Part shown: piece by piece, positions 26,639-35,626 of the stretch | Layout of the letters: each line of letters opens with the position of its first letter | Numbering within the stretch: position 1 is the stretch's first letter | Notes under the pieces: generated by a model | Told to the model about the DNA's origin: nothing | Seen by the model: only the letters and a program-made list of their open reading frames with translations | Databases searched by the model: none | Source: Pseudomonas sp. MTM4 | Lineage (GTDB): Bacteria > Pseudomonadota > Gammaproteobacteria > Pseudomonadales > Pseudomonadaceae | Direction: 5' to 3' | Assembly: GCF_019355055.1 (NCBI RefSeq) | Contig: NZ_CP048411.1 | Location: 620,001-684,000, forward strand | Length of the DNA stretch: 64,000 nucleotides | Made by a program: the position numbers and the translations under genes

Positions 26639-28219
26639 CTAAATCAGCGCTTCTTCTTCCTCGACCACATCCAACGTGTCCCCCTCATCAATTTGGTGGC
26701 GCGTCCATTCCTCCGCGATCGCCGGGTTGTCCTGGATCTGCTGCTCGATGCGCAGCGTTTCGCGGAACTCGTGGGCGACGGCGCTCATGGTCCAGTGGGT
26801 CTCGACGCCGAGCGTTTCGAGCTCGTGGCGAATCTCGGCAAGCTCCAGCCGGAAGAACTCCTTGCGCGGGTTGACCTTATTGATCTGCTGGCGCAGAAAA
26901 TGCCGGTGCAGCTGCTTCTCCAGCCCCGGTGCATCGTCGCTGAAAATCATGGCGTGCACGTCGAATTCGAAGGGCACACTCGCATCGCCCAGCTCGCAGA
27001 TACGGTCTAGCGGCTCAAGCCGGCGTGTCATGCCGATCTTGAACACCTCTTCACCAAAGGAACCAATGTTGGAAATGACGTAGACATGGCCGGCCCGGGT
27101 CTGCTGAGCCATGGAAAGGGCGCGCTGGTTCTTTTCCTCGGCGGCCTTGAGTTGCTCCTGCAGCGCCGCCAGCAGCGCCTCGAACTCCGCGCGCTGGGCT
27201 TCGTTGGCCACGGCGACCTGCTGCTGTGCCTTCTCCATGGCCTTGCGCAGGGTGGTTTCTTCCTTGGCCGCTTCCTTGATGGCCCGCTCGTACTCACGGC
27301 GTGCTTTTTCTTCCTCGCGCATCTGTTCGCGCATCTGTTCGCGCAGCTGGCGTTGCTCCTCGCGCTCGCGTTCCTTCAAGGCACGCGCGGTCACGGCCCA
27401 CTTCAGCTCCTCCAGCCGGGCCTTGAGGTATTCCTCGGTGATGCGGGCATTACGGAAAGGGGAGCCGTTGTGGTTCACCAGAGCAAAGGCATCGCGGATT
27501 TCCTGTTCCAGCCTGCCGTGGTTGTCGGTCTTGGTTCGCGAAAGAATCGAGTCCACCTTGCCATTGAAGGCGTCGGTGACGAAGCGAATGGCAATCTCTC
27601 GCCGGTTGGCCTCGACGTAATCGCAGGCGGCCGAACGGCCGAGCTTGACCATGAGCCGGGAAGACTCCCGGGCCTGTTTCAGCTCCTTCCCGGCCTCCGT
27701 GAAGCCGAACTCCTCAGCCAAATCATCGAGCAGGTTGTAGGTGGGCACGATGTAAGCGTCGCCGTACCCCTCGATGAGATTCTTCATTGCCTGAGCCGCT
27801 TCGGTCAGCTCCTTGGCCTTGCCCATCGCGGCGTAGGCATCGCCCGCGACTTCCTGTGCCCGTTCGTTCGCCATGGCCACGATCCAGTCGGCTTCCGCCA
27901 GGGCGGACCGGAGCTTTTCCTCGGCCTTTTCAAAGCGATTGCGGGCACCTTGGACCAGATCTTTCCGTTGCGCTTCGGCTTCGATTCGCAGGCGCTTAGC
28001 TTCAGCTTCGACGTCCTGGATGGGCTTGAAGCGCTGCAGCTCCTCGAGCTGCGTCTGTAAATCGCCTCGCAGTCGCGCAACCTCACGCTCGAGATCCTCG
28101 ATCTCGTTCTGGCGAGCCTTGACGTTAAGCGTCAGCTCGGAAATGCGGCCCTTAGCTTTGGTGTGCTTGACCAGCAATACGAATGTCGCGACTGCGACAA
28201 TGACCAGCAATAGTTCCAT
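26639..28219 (-). CDS. Membrane-anchored coiled-coil DUF4041 protein with C-terminal GIY-YIG (MUG113/T5orf172) domain
   Basis: A 526-aa protein (ATG 28219; GGAAGG upstream). Residues 1-19 form a transmembrane helix. About 25-115 and 265-375 are heptad-rich coiled coils with a short REQM repeat. About 130-265 matches the DUF4041 pattern (YGDAYIVPTYNLLDDL, YVEANRREIA, SPFRNARITEEYL). Residues 378-460 form a T5orf172/MUG113 GIY-YIG-like nuclease: HVYVISN, FKIGMTRR, Glu434 and NPRKEFF. Such proteins occur in prophages and defence islands. It faces the Gabija-like pair. A DNA-damaging effector tethered to the membrane is inference. Confidence 0.85.
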   Translation of the reverse strand: MELLLVIVAVATFVLLVKHTKAKGRISELTLNVKARQNEIEDLEREVARLRGDLQTQLEELQRFKPIQDVEAEAKRLRIEAEAQRKDLVQGARNRFEKAEEKLRSALAEADWIVAMANERAQEVAGDAYAAMGKAKELTEAAQAMKNLIEGYGDAYIVPTYNLLDDLAEEFGFTEAGKELKQARESSRLMVKLGRSAACDYVEANRREIAIRFVTDAFNGKVDSILSRTKTDNHGRLEQEIRDAFALVNHNGSPFRNARITEEYLKARLEELKWAVTARALKEREREEQRQLREQMREQMREEEKARREYERAIKEAAKEETTLRKAMEKAQQQVAVANEAQRAEFEALLAALQEQLKAAEEKNQRALSMAQQTRAGHVYVISNIGSFGEEVFKIGMTRRLEPLDRICELGDASVPFEFDVHAMIFSDDAPGLEKQLHRHFLRQQINKVNPRKEFFRLELAEIRHELETLGVETHWTMSAVAHEFRETLRIEQQIQDNPAIAEEWTRHQIDEGDTLDVVEEEEALI

Positions 28220-28423
28220 CTCAGCGTCCTTCCCTTTGATGCCAGGCAATGGTACACCAGTCATGATGTCGTTATGCTATCGCGCTCCTGGGTAATTGAC
28301 TTGGTTCAAGAGGCGGGCTTCCGTGGCGCGGGCAACCCGCTTTCGACCAATAGCGGCCTGTCGCCTACGACCGTTTTTGTTCGGTCGCCTACCTCAGCTT
28401 GCCTCTATTAAGAAGGGACTCTC

Positions 28424-30328
28424 ATGTTTCTGCGTGCGCTAGAGATCGATGGGTTTAAGTGCTTCAACACTGGTTTCTCTATCGAATTTCACAACGGACT
28501 GAACGTTCTTGTCGGGGAGAACGGAGCCGGTAAGACAGGCGTAATCAGTGCAATTCGTCAGTTGTTTAATGACTCGGAGTCAGGCAAGCGCTCTATCAAC
28601 GAGCGAGACTTTTATCGCGGGTTTGACCATGCCTCTCTTCCTGCCGAGAGCATCCGCATTGAGGCAACCTTCAGCGAGCTGAATCAGGATGAAAGCACTG
28701 CTTTCATAGATTGGTGCGGCAAGGAGCCGGAAGCCAAACTCACCCTCAATGCAACTAATCGCGAATCCCGGGGCCGTTACCGGCATCTGATCTGGGGCGG
28801 TCACCAACGTGTGAAGCCGGTAGACCCAGAAACGCTCGACTTGATCCACTGCATCTACCTACCACCACTACGTGATGCTGAGATAAAGCTTCGTGAGGGG
28901 CGGCAATCGCGTCTTGCGCGCCTATTAAAGGCGCTGTGTCGTAAGGAGCTGAACGATTGCAGAAAGGCAGGCACTGCCCATCCATTGGAGCAGCGTGTTG
29001 GCGCCTTTAACAACGAGCTTTCCGATAGCGATGAGTACGCCATCAAGCAGGCAAATCAGCGAATAGGAGACAACCTCAAGGAAGCGCTGGGGATGAACTT
29101 ATCGCAGGGAACCCTTATTCAATTTTCAGACGTCAATTTTTCCAAAATCGTGGAAGGTCTGAGGCTCCTGTATTACCCCGACCTGAGTGCTGCGGAACCG
29201 ACCCAATTCAGATCGCTTGAAGAAAATAGCTTGGGTTACAACAACCTGTTGTACATCGCTTCGATCTTGGCCGAGCTGATCCTTGAGGTGGACGAGGACC
29301 GCGGTGAAGAGACTTATTTACGGCTTTTGCTGATCGAAGAGCCGGAGGCACACCTGCATCCGCAGCTTCAAATTCGCCTGCTCAGGCACCTGAAAACGGT
29401 CGCTGAGCAGAAAGGAATCCAGGTCATCGTTACCACCCACTCGACTGTCATATCCTCTGCTGTATCGGTGGACAACATCATTCACCTGTCACGGAAGGAT
29501 GCTCCGGTAGCGGTACCATTGCGCAGCTGTGGTCTCTCAGATACTAGCAGGAGCTTCATCGACCGCTGGCTGGACGTAACCAAATCCAATCTGCTTTTTT
29601 CGAGGGGGGTGATCCTTGTCGAAGGAATCGCTGAGGCCATTGTTGTTCCTGAGCTTGCGCGGATTGTCCTACAAAAATATGGGAAAGGGCGCAACTCTCT
29701 AGAGGACTTCGGCGTCTCGGTGATCAACCTGAACGGCATCTACTTCAACCACTTCATGCAGCTTTTCTGCGATGTCGACGGGAAACGGAAGAGTCTAAAT
29801 ATTCCGGTTCGATGCGCAGGTCTCACGGATAACGACCCGCCGAAATCAGTAGAAACCGTCGAGCATGGGGAGGGTAAGAAAGTTGCTGTCCCTTACCTTC
29901 CGCACGCCGATAGCTACATGGCTGGAGAAAATCACGCGCTCAAACTGGTTCCACTAATTAAGCAATCTGAGCATGGGAGACTTTTTGCAGGAAGCTTCAA
30001 GACATTCGAGTATGACCTCGCACTTCAGGGGAACAACCTAGCCGGAATGTTTGCTGTTGCATCCAGCAAATGGCCTACCCAGGGGGCAGTGCAAAAGGAG
30101 CTGAATGCCAGCTCGGAGCTCAAGTTTGCAGAGATGGAGAATTCTGAGCGGGCGAAATACGCGTGGAAGTTCTTACAACGCGTCGACTCCGATGATATGG
30201 GCAAGGGGCTTTACGCGCAGATCTTGGCAGATTATCTGGCGACGGACTTGGTGGGCGACTTCCTAGTGCCTGACTACATCCGTGATGCCATTCTGTGGGC
30301 GTGTGAGCTCACGCTAGAGGAACGCTAG
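28424..30328 (+). CDS. gajA: OLD-family ATPase/TOPRIM nuclease, Gabija GajA-like
   Basis: A 634-aa OLD protein. The N-terminal ABC-type ATPase has Walker A GENGAGKT (31-38), a signature-like ENSLGYNN (267-274), Walker B LLLIEEPEAHLHP (302-313 region) and the switch His in VTTHS (336-340). The C-terminal TOPRIM domain keeps Glu400 (VEG) and the acidic TDND (468-471), followed by KTFEYDLA. In Gabija, GajA is a sequence-specific DNA nuclease held in check by nucleotides and released when phage replication depletes them. The stop overlaps the GTG of the helicase gene by one base, as in a two-gene defence operon. Base composition looks lower in GC than the catabolic genes around it. Confidence 0.85.
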   Translation: MFLRALEIDGFKCFNTGFSIEFHNGLNVLVGENGAGKTGVISAIRQLFNDSESGKRSINERDFYRGFDHASLPAESIRIEATFSELNQDESTAFIDWCGKEPEAKLTLNATNRESRGRYRHLIWGGHQRVKPVDPETLDLIHCIYLPPLRDAEIKLREGRQSRLARLLKALCRKELNDCRKAGTAHPLEQRVGAFNNELSDSDEYAIKQANQRIGDNLKEALGMNLSQGTLIQFSDVNFSKIVEGLRLLYYPDLSAAEPTQFRSLEENSLGYNNLLYIASILAELILEVDEDRGEETYLRLLLIEEPEAHLHPQLQIRLLRHLKTVAEQKGIQVIVTTHSTVISSAVSVDNIIHLSRKDAPVAVPLRSCGLSDTSRSFIDRWLDVTKSNLLFSRGVILVEGIAEAIVVPELARIVLQKYGKGRNSLEDFGVSVINLNGIYFNHFMQLFCDVDGKRKSLNIPVRCAGLTDNDPPKSVETVEHGEGKKVAVPYLPHADSYMAGENHALKLVPLIKQSEHGRLFAGSFKTFEYDLALQGNNLAGMFAVASSKWPTQGAVQKELNASSELKFAEMENSERAKYAWKFLQRVDSDDMGKGLYAQILADYLATDLVGDFLVPDYIRDAILWACELTLEER

Positions 30329-32079
30329 TGACGTTTCTCACCCCTGAGCAACAGGCCTATATCGATGCAGCGCTAGGTGAGCATGTTTGGCTACGAGCAT
30401 GTCCTGGGAGTGGGAAAACGGAAGTAGTCGCCGCAATGATTGCGAAAGCCACTCGAGAATGGCAGTGGTATCCAGCGGGTATTGCGGTCCTGACCTTTTG
30501 CAATAGCGCGACCGATGAGTTGAAGGAACGGCTTCATGAACACATGGGCGATCCGCTACCTCATCCTCACTGCGTATCAACGTTTGACAGTTTTCTGCTG
30601 AACCAGGTCGTAGGTAATATCGCTACCCATCTGACAGGGTATCCGGGCCGAGATGGCGATCACCGTATCCGACTACTCGATAACAGCTCCAACATTTACC
30701 TGACCCGCACCAGGATCCGTGGGAGGAAAATCTCTGCCTGCAAGTACGACTATGACATGGAGACCAAGCGTTTCGTTTTCACGACTGGCGAATTGACCGA
30801 CGCCAAGCTGAACTCCGTTAAACAAACCCCCGAAATCATTGCTGACTTAACCGAGACCAAGAAGAAATTCTGGCGTGGGGGATTTGCTACGTACCGCGAT
30901 ATAGACATGCTTGCGCTCATGGCCTTGAGAGACGCCGAGTTCAAAGACTATTTCGCGAAGGTGGTTCGTAGGTTCCCTGTCGTTATCATTGACGAGTGCC
31001 AAGACTTGTCTGCTGAGCAGCTATCAATTATCCGGCAGCTGGCCCAAAGAGGCATGAAATTCCACTTTGTGGGTGATCTGAACCAGTCCATCTACGGATT
31101 CCGAAAGTCAGATCCTGCCAGAGTCCGCAGATTGCTTGATGAACTCAATTTCACTGAGTACGCATTGACAGCCAACTGGAGAAGCGGCCAAGCAATCGTA
31201 GATTTCTGTAGTGACCTGCTACGCGTCGCAAGAACCGTGGGGAACCCAGATATCGAGCCCTTGAAGCCCCTGCTCATTCAATACAAGAAATGCCCATCGG
31301 AGCTCACTCCGAAGATTGCCGAGCTTACTCATGACTACCGAAACGTCGTGATTGTTGCTCGGGGGCACGGAACGCTCCAGCGCTTCACCCGCGGCGGAAC
31401 ACCTGAACTTGCTCCCGTAGAAGAATTGGCCTTGTCGTGCGTCTTGATTGAGAGCCGTGATCTTGAGGAGGTTCGACAGGCGCTTAAATCTTTTGCTGGA
31501 TGGCTTGCTTCCAAGCTGTGCCTTGAGATTTCGCCGGGTAGCCTCTCATGCCCCATAGAGGTCGAATCCAAACTGGAATGGCGCCAATTCATTTTCAGAT
31601 GCCTCAAGTTCCTGAGCGGTTGCGGTGCCTCGAATTTTGACCTCACTTGGAAGGAGTGGGCGGTTCTGACAAAGCGAGCGATACAGACGCTCCCTGATCA
31701 ACCGTTCGTGCCGCAATCTATTTTGCCGCTGCTAAAGGGTCTTAGAGGCGTGAATCTGTCGGCTCCATCAGGTAAGGGAACTGAAGCTCTCTCCGAATTG
31801 TTATTTCACGGACGGCAACGACCCATTTCAAGCTATCGGTTCGCCACCATTCATCAGGTTAAGGGCGAATCCCACGACGCTACAGTGCTTGTCTCTTCAC
31901 TCAAGGCTGGCTCCCAGGGAAACTGGAAGGATTGGCTACAAGATCCGCTTTCCGAAGCTGCACGATTTGCATACGTCGCCAGCTCCAGGCCCCGCCATGT
32001 ACTCATATGGGGGGTCAAAGCATTGAAGCCAGCCGAGCGAGTTCGCATAGCTGACTTGGGCTTTGAGATCGTTGACTGA
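30328..32079 (+). CDS. gajB: UvrD/Rep-type superfamily 1 helicase, Gabija GajB-like
   Basis: A 583-aa SF1 helicase with GTG start in the TAGTG overlap with gajA. Motif Q-like LTPEQQAYI and Walker A ACPGSGKTE (24-32), motif Ia-like LTFCNSATDELKERL, Walker B IIDECQD (220-226), motif III GDLNQSIYGFR (249-259), and late motifs HQVKGESHDATVLV and YVASSRPRHVLIWG are all present. It is somewhat longer than the Bacillus GajB I recall (about 490 residues). With GajA it makes the two-component Gabija-type anti-phage system. The sense of the partnership rests on order, overlap and domain types. Confidence 0.85.
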   Translation: MTFLTPEQQAYIDAALGEHVWLRACPGSGKTEVVAAMIAKATREWQWYPAGIAVLTFCNSATDELKERLHEHMGDPLPHPHCVSTFDSFLLNQVVGNIATHLTGYPGRDGDHRIRLLDNSSNIYLTRTRIRGRKISACKYDYDMETKRFVFTTGELTDAKLNSVKQTPEIIADLTETKKKFWRGGFATYRDIDMLALMALRDAEFKDYFAKVVRRFPVVIIDECQDLSAEQLSIIRQLAQRGMKFHFVGDLNQSIYGFRKSDPARVRRLLDELNFTEYALTANWRSGQAIVDFCSDLLRVARTVGNPDIEPLKPLLIQYKKCPSELTPKIAELTHDYRNVVIVARGHGTLQRFTRGGTPELAPVEELALSCVLIESRDLEEVRQALKSFAGWLASKLCLEISPGSLSCPIEVESKLEWRQFIFRCLKFLSGCGASNFDLTWKEWAVLTKRAIQTLPDQPFVPQSILPLLKGLRGVNLSAPSGKGTEALSELLFHGRQRPISSYRFATIHQVKGESHDATVLVSSLKAGSQGNWKDWLQDPLSEAARFAYVASSRPRHVLIWGVKALKPAERVRIADLGFEIVD

Positions 32080-32246
32080 TCGAGGCAGTACAGAACGTGC
32101 CCCGCTAACGGTTTTCGTTAAGGTCGGTGAACTGCGGTGGACGAAGACAATCTTCGTTACCGGATCAGCCTGCTAAAGCATCCCTCGTCGCGCGGCGGCT
32201 CCCATGCCATGCATGAACTAACCGAAGCCGCAGTTCAGCGAACCCC
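32080..32246. other. Short gap downstream of helicase gene
   Basis: A small inverted repeat TAACG-N5-CGTTA about 25 bp after the gajB stop could be a weak terminator stem; no T-run. Frames here have no recognisable product. Together with the LysR remnant it makes up the right border of the defence island. Confidence 0.35.
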
Positions 32247-32423
32247 GGAACCTATTTCCGCTCTCTCCCGCACGGTGCGACAGCCATACCGCTGGTTGAA
32301 GAGACGCCACTGCTCGAGCTAGCTCTGGCCTGGCATCCGGAAAGTAACTCATCCGCTTTGAAAGCCTTTCTTGCGGCGTTTCAGGGACAGGGGCGAGACC
32401 CGCCGTCGCAGACACAGCTGTGA
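32247..32423 (+). pseudogene. C-terminal remnant of a LysR-type regulator
   Basis: In one frame ending at TGA 32421 the sequence reads AIPLVEETPLLELALAWHP then SNSSALKAFLAAF. This is the usual last 40 residues of many LysR effector domains (beta strand, then W-rich strand, then final helix). No upstream HTH or effector core is present in any frame; the sequence before it belongs to the Gabija side. It appears that the rest of the regulator was lost when the defence island arrived or rearranged. Confidence 0.6.
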
Positions 32424-32517
32424 TCAGCTGTTCTCAAGCGGGGAGCTCTTGGTTGTCGACGATTTCTCGATAACCCAAGAGCGCTCCGGAGCACGCTCGA
32501 CGTTCCCTTGCACTGCG

Positions 32518-33672
32518 TTAACGCTGTGCTTCGCGGATCATGTTGCGGGCGATGATTATCTGCTGGATCTGGGTCGTGCCCTCGTACAGACGGAACAGGC
32601 GCACGTCGCGGTAGAAGCGCTCGATGGCATATTCGCTGACGTAGCCCGCACCACCGTGGATCTGCACGCCTCGGTCGGCCACGCGGCCGCACATCTCGGT
32701 GGCGAACATCTTGGCGCAGGAAGCTTCCGTGCTGACGTTCAGGCCTTCGTCGCGCTTGCGAGCGGCGTCCAGCACCATGCAGCGGGCGGCGTAAATTTCG
32801 GCCTTGCTGTCGGCCAGCATGGCCTGGATCAGCTGGAATTCGGCGATGGGCTGGCCGAACTGCTTGCGCTCGATGGCGTACTGCAGAGAGTCGGCGAGCA
32901 TGCGCTCGGCGGCGCCCACGGAGAGCGCGGCGATGTGCAGACGGCCTTTGTCCAGCACCTTCATGGCGGTCTTGAAGCCGACGCCTTCCTTGCCACCGAT
33001 CAGATTTTCGGCCGGCACGCGGACGTTCTCGAAAATCACATCGGCGGTGTGGGCGCCTTTTTGGCCCATCTTGTGATCCCTCTTGCCGACCGTGACGCCT
33101 GCGATGTTGGCTTCGACGATGAACGAACTGATGCCACCGGCGCCTTTGATTTCGCGGTTGGTACGAGCCATTACGGTGAAGATGCCGGCATGAGGCGCAT
33201 TGGTGATAAAGCGCTTGGTACCGTTAATGACATAGAAGTCACCGTCGCGAACGGCGGTGGTCTTCAGGGAGGCGGCGTCGGAGCCGGAGTCCGGCTCGGT
33301 TAGGCAGAAGGCGCTGAGAAAGTCGCCAGCGGCCAGCTTGGGCAGGTACTTGGCTTTCTGCTCGTCTGTACCGTCGAGCAGGATGCCGATGGAGCCAATG
33401 CCGTTGTTGGTGCCGATGTAGGAGCGGAACGCTGGGGACGTGCGGCCCAGTTCGAAAGCAATGTTCACTTCCTCTTCCATGGACACGCCCAGCCCCCCGA
33501 AATCCTCGGGAATGGTCAGGCCGAACAGGCCCATTTCCTTCATCTGCTCGACGATGTCCTCCGGCATCGAATCGGTTTCGGCAACTTCGTTTTCGCGCGG
33601 GATCAGCGCTTCGTTGACGAACTGGCGGATGGAATCCAGCAGGATTTGCAGCGTTTCCGGATCGCGGATCAT
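32518..33672 (-). CDS. Acyl-CoA dehydrogenase (dicarboxylyl/glutaryl-type pathway)
   Basis: A 384-aa FAD-dependent acyl-CoA dehydrogenase. FCLTEPDSGSDAASLKTTA is the central flavin motif; FITNAPHAGIFTVMART and the C-terminal RLYEGTTQIQ with catalytic Glu364 are present. It inserts the first double bond of beta-oxidation and gives electrons to ETF, encoded at 42886-44565. It sits 66 bp behind the iclR-type gene on the same strand and back to back with the other beta-oxidation genes. By context it resembles DcaA of adipate use. Confidence 0.9.
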   Translation of the reverse strand: MIRDPETLQILLDSIRQFVNEALIPRENEVAETDSMPEDIVEQMKEMGLFGLTIPEDFGGLGVSMEEEVNIAFELGRTSPAFRSYIGTNNGIGSIGILLDGTDEQKAKYLPKLAAGDFLSAFCLTEPDSGSDAASLKTTAVRDGDFYVINGTKRFITNAPHAGIFTVMARTNREIKGAGGISSFIVEANIAGVTVGKRDHKMGQKGAHTADVIFENVRVPAENLIGGKEGVGFKTAMKVLDKGRLHIAALSVGAAERMLADSLQYAIERKQFGQPIAEFQLIQAMLADSKAEIYAARCMVLDAARKRDEGLNVSTEASCAKMFATEMCGRVADRGVQIHGGAGYVSEYAIERFYRDVRLFRLYEGTTQIQQIIIARNMIREAQR

Positions 33673-33737
33673 GCGTTACTCCTCGAGGGTCCGATGGTCG
33701 GACCAGTCATATAGAAGAGGCTCGACCCGCTTCGGCA

Positions 33738-34586
33738 TCAACGGGTGCTCGCCTCGATGTTGCTAACCATATGGACCAGCCGCGGCCCGATGTCCTCTTC
33801 CAGCTTTTCGCGCGAGAGCTGAAAACTCGGGCCTCCGCAATTGAATGCCAACAGGCCGTGCTGCGCATGCGTCATGGGCACGGCAACTGCGTTCACATCC
33901 CGGCTCCACTCGCCGATCGACAGGCAGTAGCCGTAGTCAGCGTAGTCCCGGAAGGCCTTTTCCAGGCCTTTGCGGAGCTTGGGCCAGTCCTCGGCGTGTC
34001 GGGTGCGAATGTGGTCAAGTAGAAAATCGCACTCGTTTTCCGGCAAACCAGCCAGGCACGCACGTCCCGCAGCGCTCAGATGCATCGGTAGATGGGTGCC
34101 CACCTGACGTCGCATCGTGAGGTTCCCCTGACCGTGCACCACGTCCAGGTAAACCATCTGCAGCCGGTCCCGGGCCGCCATCGCCACCGCCGCATTTGCG
34201 TGGTTGGCCATCTGTTCCATTAGAGGGTGCGCCACCGCCCTAATCGACAGGTTGGAGAGCATCCCGTAGCCAAACGACATCACACCTACGTCCAGCTGAT
34301 ACTTGCCTTGGGGCAGTTGCTTTAAATAACCCAGGCGCGTCAGCGTGTAAGTCAGACGGCTGACGGTCGGCCGGGGCAGATTGGCCTTGCGGGCCAGCTC
34401 CTGATTGCTCAGCACGCTTTCGCGTGGGCTGAAACAGCGAAGCAACTCCAGGCCGCGCGCCAGCGCAGTCACGAACTGGCGATCCTTTTCCTCATCTTCG
34501 AGCGCCGATATCGGATCGAGCAGGACCCGTTCGGTCTCCGAAAGCGCGCCTTGATCCGAGGAGCGATCCTTGATCTTGCGTTGCAT
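33738..34586 (-). CDS. IclR-family transcriptional regulator of the beta-oxidation cluster
   Basis: A 282-aa IclR protein: N-terminal winged HTH (about 40-95; LSNQELARKANLPRPTVSRLTYTL exceeds a simple match but is clear in pieces, e.g. ELARKANLPRPTVSRL), then the GAF-like effector domain (LPMHLSAAGRACLAGL, and ends with VAVPMTHAQHGLLAFNCGG). The PcaR/PcaU/DcaR relatives in this family control aromatic and dicarboxylate degradation. Two similar palindromes flank its promoter region and that of the divergent operon. It likely controls both. Confidence 0.9.
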   Translation of the reverse strand: MQRKIKDRSSDQGALSETERVLLDPISALEDEEKDRQFVTALARGLELLRCFSPRESVLSNQELARKANLPRPTVSRLTYTLTRLGYLKQLPQGKYQLDVGVMSFGYGMLSNLSIRAVAHPLMEQMANHANAAVAMAARDRLQMVYLDVVHGQGNLTMRRQVGTHLPMHLSAAGRACLAGLPENECDFLLDHIRTRHAEDWPKLRKGLEKAFRDYADYGYCLSIGEWSRDVNAVAVPMTHAQHGLLAFNCGGPSFQLSREKLEEDIGPRLVHMVSNIEASTR

Positions 34587-34630
34587 GGTAGAGCCTCTTT
34601 TTTTATAAAATCAAGCTTTTCGAAATTGTA

Positions 34631-34647
34631 TTCCGCGTAGCGGACAT
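34631..34647. promoter_or_regulatory. IclR-type operator, copy 1
   Basis: The motif TTCCGCGTAGCGGACAT contains a perfect TCCGC-N3-GCGGA palindrome, 45 bp upstream of the IclR start. A closely similar motif is found at 34796 before the divergent operon. Confidence 0.6.
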
Positions 34648-34795
34648 TCAGCAAGCGCTGCTTTCAATTTTGAATTATTTTCCGTATGTGGCCTCTGCCA
34701 ATGCCATATCTTCCGACCAAAGTCGTATGCCTAGGGGGTGACAATTCAATAAAACAACGTTAAAACCTATCGCCCCACGGAAAAGCGAAATGCAG

Positions 34796-34812
34796 TTTCG
34801 CATAGCAGACAT
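34796..34812. promoter_or_regulatory. IclR-type operator, copy 2
   Basis: TTTCGCATAGCAGACAT matches copy 1 at 14 of 17 positions and lies 27 bp before the enoyl-CoA hydratase ATG. Two copies in one 250-bp divergent region point to a shared regulator. Confidence 0.6.
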
Positions 34813-34838
34813 ATCTGTATGATCACAGTGGAGCAGAG

Positions 34839-35624
34839 ATGAGCCAACCTAACGATCCAGTCGTGCTGCTGGAGTATCCCCACGACGGTGTGGCCGTCGT
34901 GCGTATCAGCCGTCCCGAAGCGAAGAACGCGCTCAATGCGAGCGTGCGTCATCAGTTGGCTGAGCACTTCCGCACGCTCGCCCGGCGTGACGACATTCGC
35001 GCCGTCGTGCTTACCGGTGGTGAGCAGTTCTTCGTCGCAGGTGCGGATATCAAGGAGTTTGCCAGCGCCTCGCCGATCGAGATGTATGGTCGTCATACCG
35101 AGCTGCTATGGGATCCGATTGCCCGCTGCCCGAAGCCGGTCATCGCCGCTGTTAACGGCTTCGCCCTGGGTGGCGGCTGCGAGCTGGCGATGCACTGCGA
35201 CATCATCGTGGCCGGGGAGTCGGCCCGTTTCGCCCAGCCGGAAGTCAAACTCGGTTTAATGCCCGGTGCCGGCGGCACTCAGCGTTTGATTCGCGCGGTA
35301 GGCAAATTCCAGGCCATGCGCATCGCGCTGACCGGCTGCATGGTCAAGGCGCCCGAGGCGTTGGCCATCGGAATGATTAGCGAAGTGGTGCCGGACGATC
35401 AGACCCTTTCGCGAGCCTTGGCCCTGGCCAGCGAAATCGCCGCGCTACCGCCACTGGCTGTGCAACAAATCAAGGAAGTGATGCTGGCCGGCGCCGATCT
35501 GCCACTGGACAGCGCGCTGACCCTTGAGCGCAAGGCATTCCAGCTACTGTTCGATTCCGCTGATCAGAAGGAAGGCGCCGCCGCCTTTTTCGAAAAGCGC
35601 AAACCCACCTACCGCGGAGAATAG
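34839..35624 (+). CDS. Enoyl-CoA hydratase
   Basis: A 261-aa crotonase-fold enzyme. AGADIKEFA (about 68-76) and FALGGGCELAM form the oxyanion region. PEVKLGLMPGAGGTQRL carries the second catalytic Glu region. It hydrates the 2-enoyl-CoA made by the acyl-CoA dehydrogenase. It is first of a nine-gene plus-strand run: hydratase, 3-hydroxyacyl-CoA dehydrogenase, thiolase, CoA-transferase, tctCBA, etfBA. It ends 2 bp before the next ATG. Confidence 0.9.
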   Translation: MSQPNDPVVLLEYPHDGVAVVRISRPEAKNALNASVRHQLAEHFRTLARRDDIRAVVLTGGEQFFVAGADIKEFASASPIEMYGRHTELLWDPIARCPKPVIAAVNGFALGGGCELAMHCDIIVAGESARFAQPEVKLGLMPGAGGTQRLIRAVGKFQAMRIALTGCMVKAPEALAIGMISEVVPDDQTLSRALALASEIAALPPLAVQQIKEVMLAGADLPLDSALTLERKAFQLLFDSADQKEGAAAFFEKRKPTYRGE

Positions 35625-35626
35625 GC

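Noticed and set aside
27086..28060. Plus-strand open frame of 324 codons across the DUF4041/GIY-YIG gene
   Set aside because: Leu-rich antisense of coiled-coil coding DNA looks membrane-like but has no helix pattern of a real transporter; the minus-strand protein has clear domains.
32137..32322. 61-codon frame after the helicase gene as a third Gabija-island gene
   Set aside because: No RBS and no recognisable motif; it overlaps a better-supported LysR remnant in another frame.
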